Assembly: GCA_946061355.1 (NCBI GenBank) | Contig: CAMGRE010000130.1 | Location: 1-6,898 of the forward strand | From: an uncultured bacterium | Lineage (GTDB): Bacteria; Bacillota; Clostridia; Lachnospirales; Lachnospiraceae | Direction: 5' to 3' | DNA: 6,898 nt | Shown here: in pieces, positions 5,417 to 6,898 of the stretch | Numbering within the stretch: position 1 is the stretch's first letter | Layout of the letters: each line of letters begins with the position of its first letter | The notes under the pieces: generated by a model | The model's input: only the letters and a program-made list of their open reading frames with translations | What the model was told of the DNA's origin: nothing | Database searches by the model: none | Translations under genes and position numbers: made by a program

Positions 5417-6811
5417 TTACTCAGCTATTGCTGCCTTCTCCTCTGCCCATCTCGTAACTACAGTGTCTTTCACTTCTGCCCATGTCATGTTGCCGTTTGC
5501 ATACTCGAGAAGTGCTGCACCGAAGTCATCCTTGAAATCCTGGCTCGGAAATGTTGTGAAGTTCCATGATACGCTCTGCTTGCCGTTCTCCATGAAACGA
5601 TACATCTCTTTTGCAAGAGGATCGCTGGGCTTCTCGTCATCACCGAATGTTGTGAACGGTGCGGAGTTGCCGAGTGTATTTACCATGTAATCTTTACCCT
5701 TGTCGGAAGATACCATCCAGTTGATGAAGTCGATCGTTGCTTTCTGATCTGCCTCGGATACCTGGCTGTTTACACACCAGAAGTTCTCTGTACCTGTGCA
5801 AAGACCCTGATTCTCTTCGCCGTCAACACCGATGTAGATCGGCATGAACTTGATATCGCTCTCTGCTACTGTGTTGCCTTCAACCTCTGCGATCTGTCCC
5901 CATGCCCAGTTACCGTTCTGAACCATTGCACACTGTCCAAGTGCGAACTCAGCCATGGAATCTGTTACAGCCTTGCTTCCCAGAAGTCCGGGTGCGCATG
6001 TAGAGTTGTTGATGTACAGATCGAAGATCTGCTGCATGTTGTCACCATACTTGAAGCTGATCTCTGCCTCGTCAGATACGCCTGCGTCCTTGTACTCATA
6101 GTAGATCGGTACGTTTGCAAGGTGTGTCTGCCATCTCCAGTCCTCACCGGGAAGAAGGGATGTGGAAGCGAATACGCCGTCAATGCCAAGGTCATCTTTC
6201 TTAGCCTGCATATCCTCTACAACCTCTTTCAGCTTAGCGAAGTTGTTGATCTCGTCAACGCTTGCTGCCTTAGCGCCATCCAGTGCGAAATACTTCTGCA
6301 TGATCGCGTCATTGTAAATGATACCATAGGTCTCTACTGTATAAGGGATACCATAGTTTCCAACTGCAAGTGTAGGATCAGACAGTGCCTTGTAGATGTC
6401 TGTTCCGGAAAGATCTAAGCAGTAGTCTTTCCAGTTCTGATAACCAACAGGTCCGTTGATCTGGAACAATGTCACAGCGTCGGTCTTGGCAACCTCTGCC
6501 TTCAATACCTGCTCATATGTTCCGCTTGCTGCGGTAACTACCTGTACCGGTACACCTGTCTCTGCAGTATAAGCTGCTGCGATCTCCTGCCACTGCTCAT
6601 CAACTTCGGGTTTAAAGTTTAAGTAGTATACTCTGCCTTCGCCCTCTGCTGCGGGAGCTGCCGCCTCGCCGCCCTCTGCTGCGGGAGCTGCTTCCTCTGT
6701 TGCTGCTGACTCTGTTCCTGCTGCTCCGTTATCTGCAGAACTTCCACAGCCTGTCAGCATTGCAGAAACCATTGCCACACAAAGTAATGCACTGATAAGT
6801 TTCTTTTTCAT
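5417..6811 (-). CDS. Extracellular solute-binding lipoprotein of a sugar ABC importer (MalE-like)
   Basis: The 464-residue protein captures the sugar outside the membrane and delivers it to the two permeases. A lipoprotein signal covers 1-21 (MKKK, hydrophobic core, lipobox LTGC), with Cys22 the lipid anchor. Residues 23-60 are a low-complexity Ala/Glu/Pro/Gly/Ser linker with two copies of a 10-residue unit (from 41 and 51). The family 1 binding fold follows from 61: an N-lobe with NGPVGYQNW (119-127), the hinge-region segment YGIPYTVETYGIIYN at 153-167, aromatic residues likely to stack on sugar rings (Trp225, Trp227, Trp302, Trp304), and the GQCAMVQNGNWAW segment at 292-304 typical of the family. 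Start 6811 has GAGAGG with a 7-nt spacer and a second GGAG further up. Maltodextrin is the best guess because malQ is in the operon, but related proteins bind other oligosaccharides, so no symbol is given. Confidence 0.93.
   Translation of the reverse strand: MKKKLISALLCVAMVSAMLTGCGSSADNGAAGTESAATEEAAPAAEGGEAAAPAAEGEGRVYYLNFKPEVDEQWQEIAAAYTAETGVPVQVVTAASGTYEQVLKAEVAKTDAVTLFQINGPVGYQNWKDYCLDLSGTDIYKALSDPTLAVGNYGIPYTVETYGIIYNDAIMQKYFALDGAKAASVDEINNFAKLKEVVEDMQAKKDDLGIDGVFASTSLLPGEDWRWQTHLANVPIYYEYKDAGVSDEAEISFKYGDNMQQIFDLYINNSTCAPGLLGSKAVTDSMAEFALGQCAMVQNGNWAWGQIAEVEGNTVAESDIKFMPIYIGVDGEENQGLCTGTENFWCVNSQVSEADQKATIDFINWMVSSDKGKDYMVNTLGNSAPFTTFGDDEKPSDPLAKEMYRFMENGKQSVSWNFTTFPSQDFKDDFGAALLEYANGNMTWAEVKDTVVTRWAEEKAAIAE
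6640..6691. repeat. Two tandem copies of a 30-bp unit in the lipoprotein linker
   Basis: A 22-bp segment at 6640-6661 recurs exactly at 6670-6691, a 30-bp period in frame with the gene. It encodes the repeated AAPAAEG blocks of the flexible linker after the lipidated cysteine. Exact identity at the DNA level suggests a recent slippage duplication, and copy number may vary between strains. Confidence 0.8.
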
Positions 6812-6837
6812 AGCTTTTCCTCTCTCTCCTTTTTTGT

Positions 6838-6863
6838 GTGATAGTATTTCCGAATGCTATCAC
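6838..6863. promoter_or_regulatory. Operator-like inverted repeat upstream of the binding-protein gene
   Basis: Perfect 7-bp arms GTGATAG and CTATCAC flank a 12-bp centre, and three more symmetric pairs inside bring 20 of 26 positions into two-fold symmetry. It lies 27 nt upstream of the start codon, just upstream of the ribosome site, where a bound repressor would block transcription. The LacI-family protein encoded at the other end of the operon is the obvious candidate, though the centre lacks the exactly central CG step of classic LacI-family operators. It is too A/T-rich and interrupted to be a strong RNA hairpin. Confidence 0.5.
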
Positions 6864-6864
6864 T

Positions 6865-6893
6865 TTAATACATGATTTAATATGTTTTGTGTT
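6865..6893 (-). promoter_or_regulatory. Weak candidate promoter of the importer operon
   Basis: On the minus strand TATTAA (6865-6870, 4 of 6 matches) has AACACA (6888-6893, 3 of 6) 17 nt upstream. The predicted transcription start, near 6858, would fall in the inverted repeat, as expected for a repressed promoter. The boxes are poor, a second TATTAA at 6877-6882 would need a -35 beyond the window, and the real promoter may differ. Confidence 0.25.
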
Positions 6894-6898
6894 CCGGT

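Noticed and set aside
6865..6880. Second near-palindrome TTAA-N2-CATG-N2-TTAA upstream of the binding-protein gene
   Set aside because: It is short, A/T-rich and interrupted, so it is expected by chance in such a promoter zone. I give weight to the 26-bp repeat next to it instead.
1..6898. CRISPR array, tRNA or rRNA gene, insertion sequence or phage genes
   Set aside because: I saw no regularly spaced repeats, no recognisable structural RNA, no transposase or integrase product and no terminal inverted repeats on either strand.

Overview
The window carries a maltodextrin-type ABC importer operon on the minus strand, followed by a separately transcribed gene for a secreted cysteine-peptidase-like protein. 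All supported genes read right to left. The style points to a gut-type Clostridia, most likely Lachnospiraceae: moderate GC, strong GGAGG-type ribosome sites, a lipoprotein binding protein with a long Ala/Glu/Pro/Gly linker after the lipobox, a CUT1 importer with no dedicated ATPase gene beside it, and a LacI regulator at the operon end. The taxonomy is inferred from protein style, not from a search.

Layout in transcription order: (1) 6812-6898, leader with an A/T-rich promoter zone, a 26-bp operator-like inverted repeat and a purine-rich ribosome site. (2) 5417-6811, sugar-binding lipoprotein. (3) 5296-5416, a 121-nt gap with three hairpins, the middle one a textbook intrinsic terminator with a T6 tract. 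(4) 4450-5295 and 3593-4450, the two membrane permeases, with stop and start overlapping as TAATG. (5) 2110-3585, 4-alpha-glucanotransferase (malQ), 7 nt after the second permease. (6) 1043-2077, LacI-family regulator, 32 nt after malQ. (7) 897-1042, a long terminator-like hairpin, then an extended -10 promoter and a GC palindrome. (8) 102-896, a secreted C39-like papain-fold protein. (9) 1-101, a short gap and the possible start of another gene running off the left edge.

How it works together: the lipoprotein captures malto-oligosaccharides outside the cell, the two permeases form the channel, and MalQ disproportionates the imported glucans in the cytoplasm. The LacI protein probably senses the sugar and represses the operon, including its own gene. 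The ATPase must come from elsewhere, as is usual for Gram-positive CUT1 systems that share an MsmK-type subunit. The terminator after the binding-protein gene probably lets that protein be made in excess over the permeases.

Most of the window is a conventional carbohydrate locus. I see no clear sign of a novel multi-gene system. The parts most worth checking are the three-hairpin intercistronic region, the leader of the C39-like gene, and the cysteine-rich C39-like protein itself.
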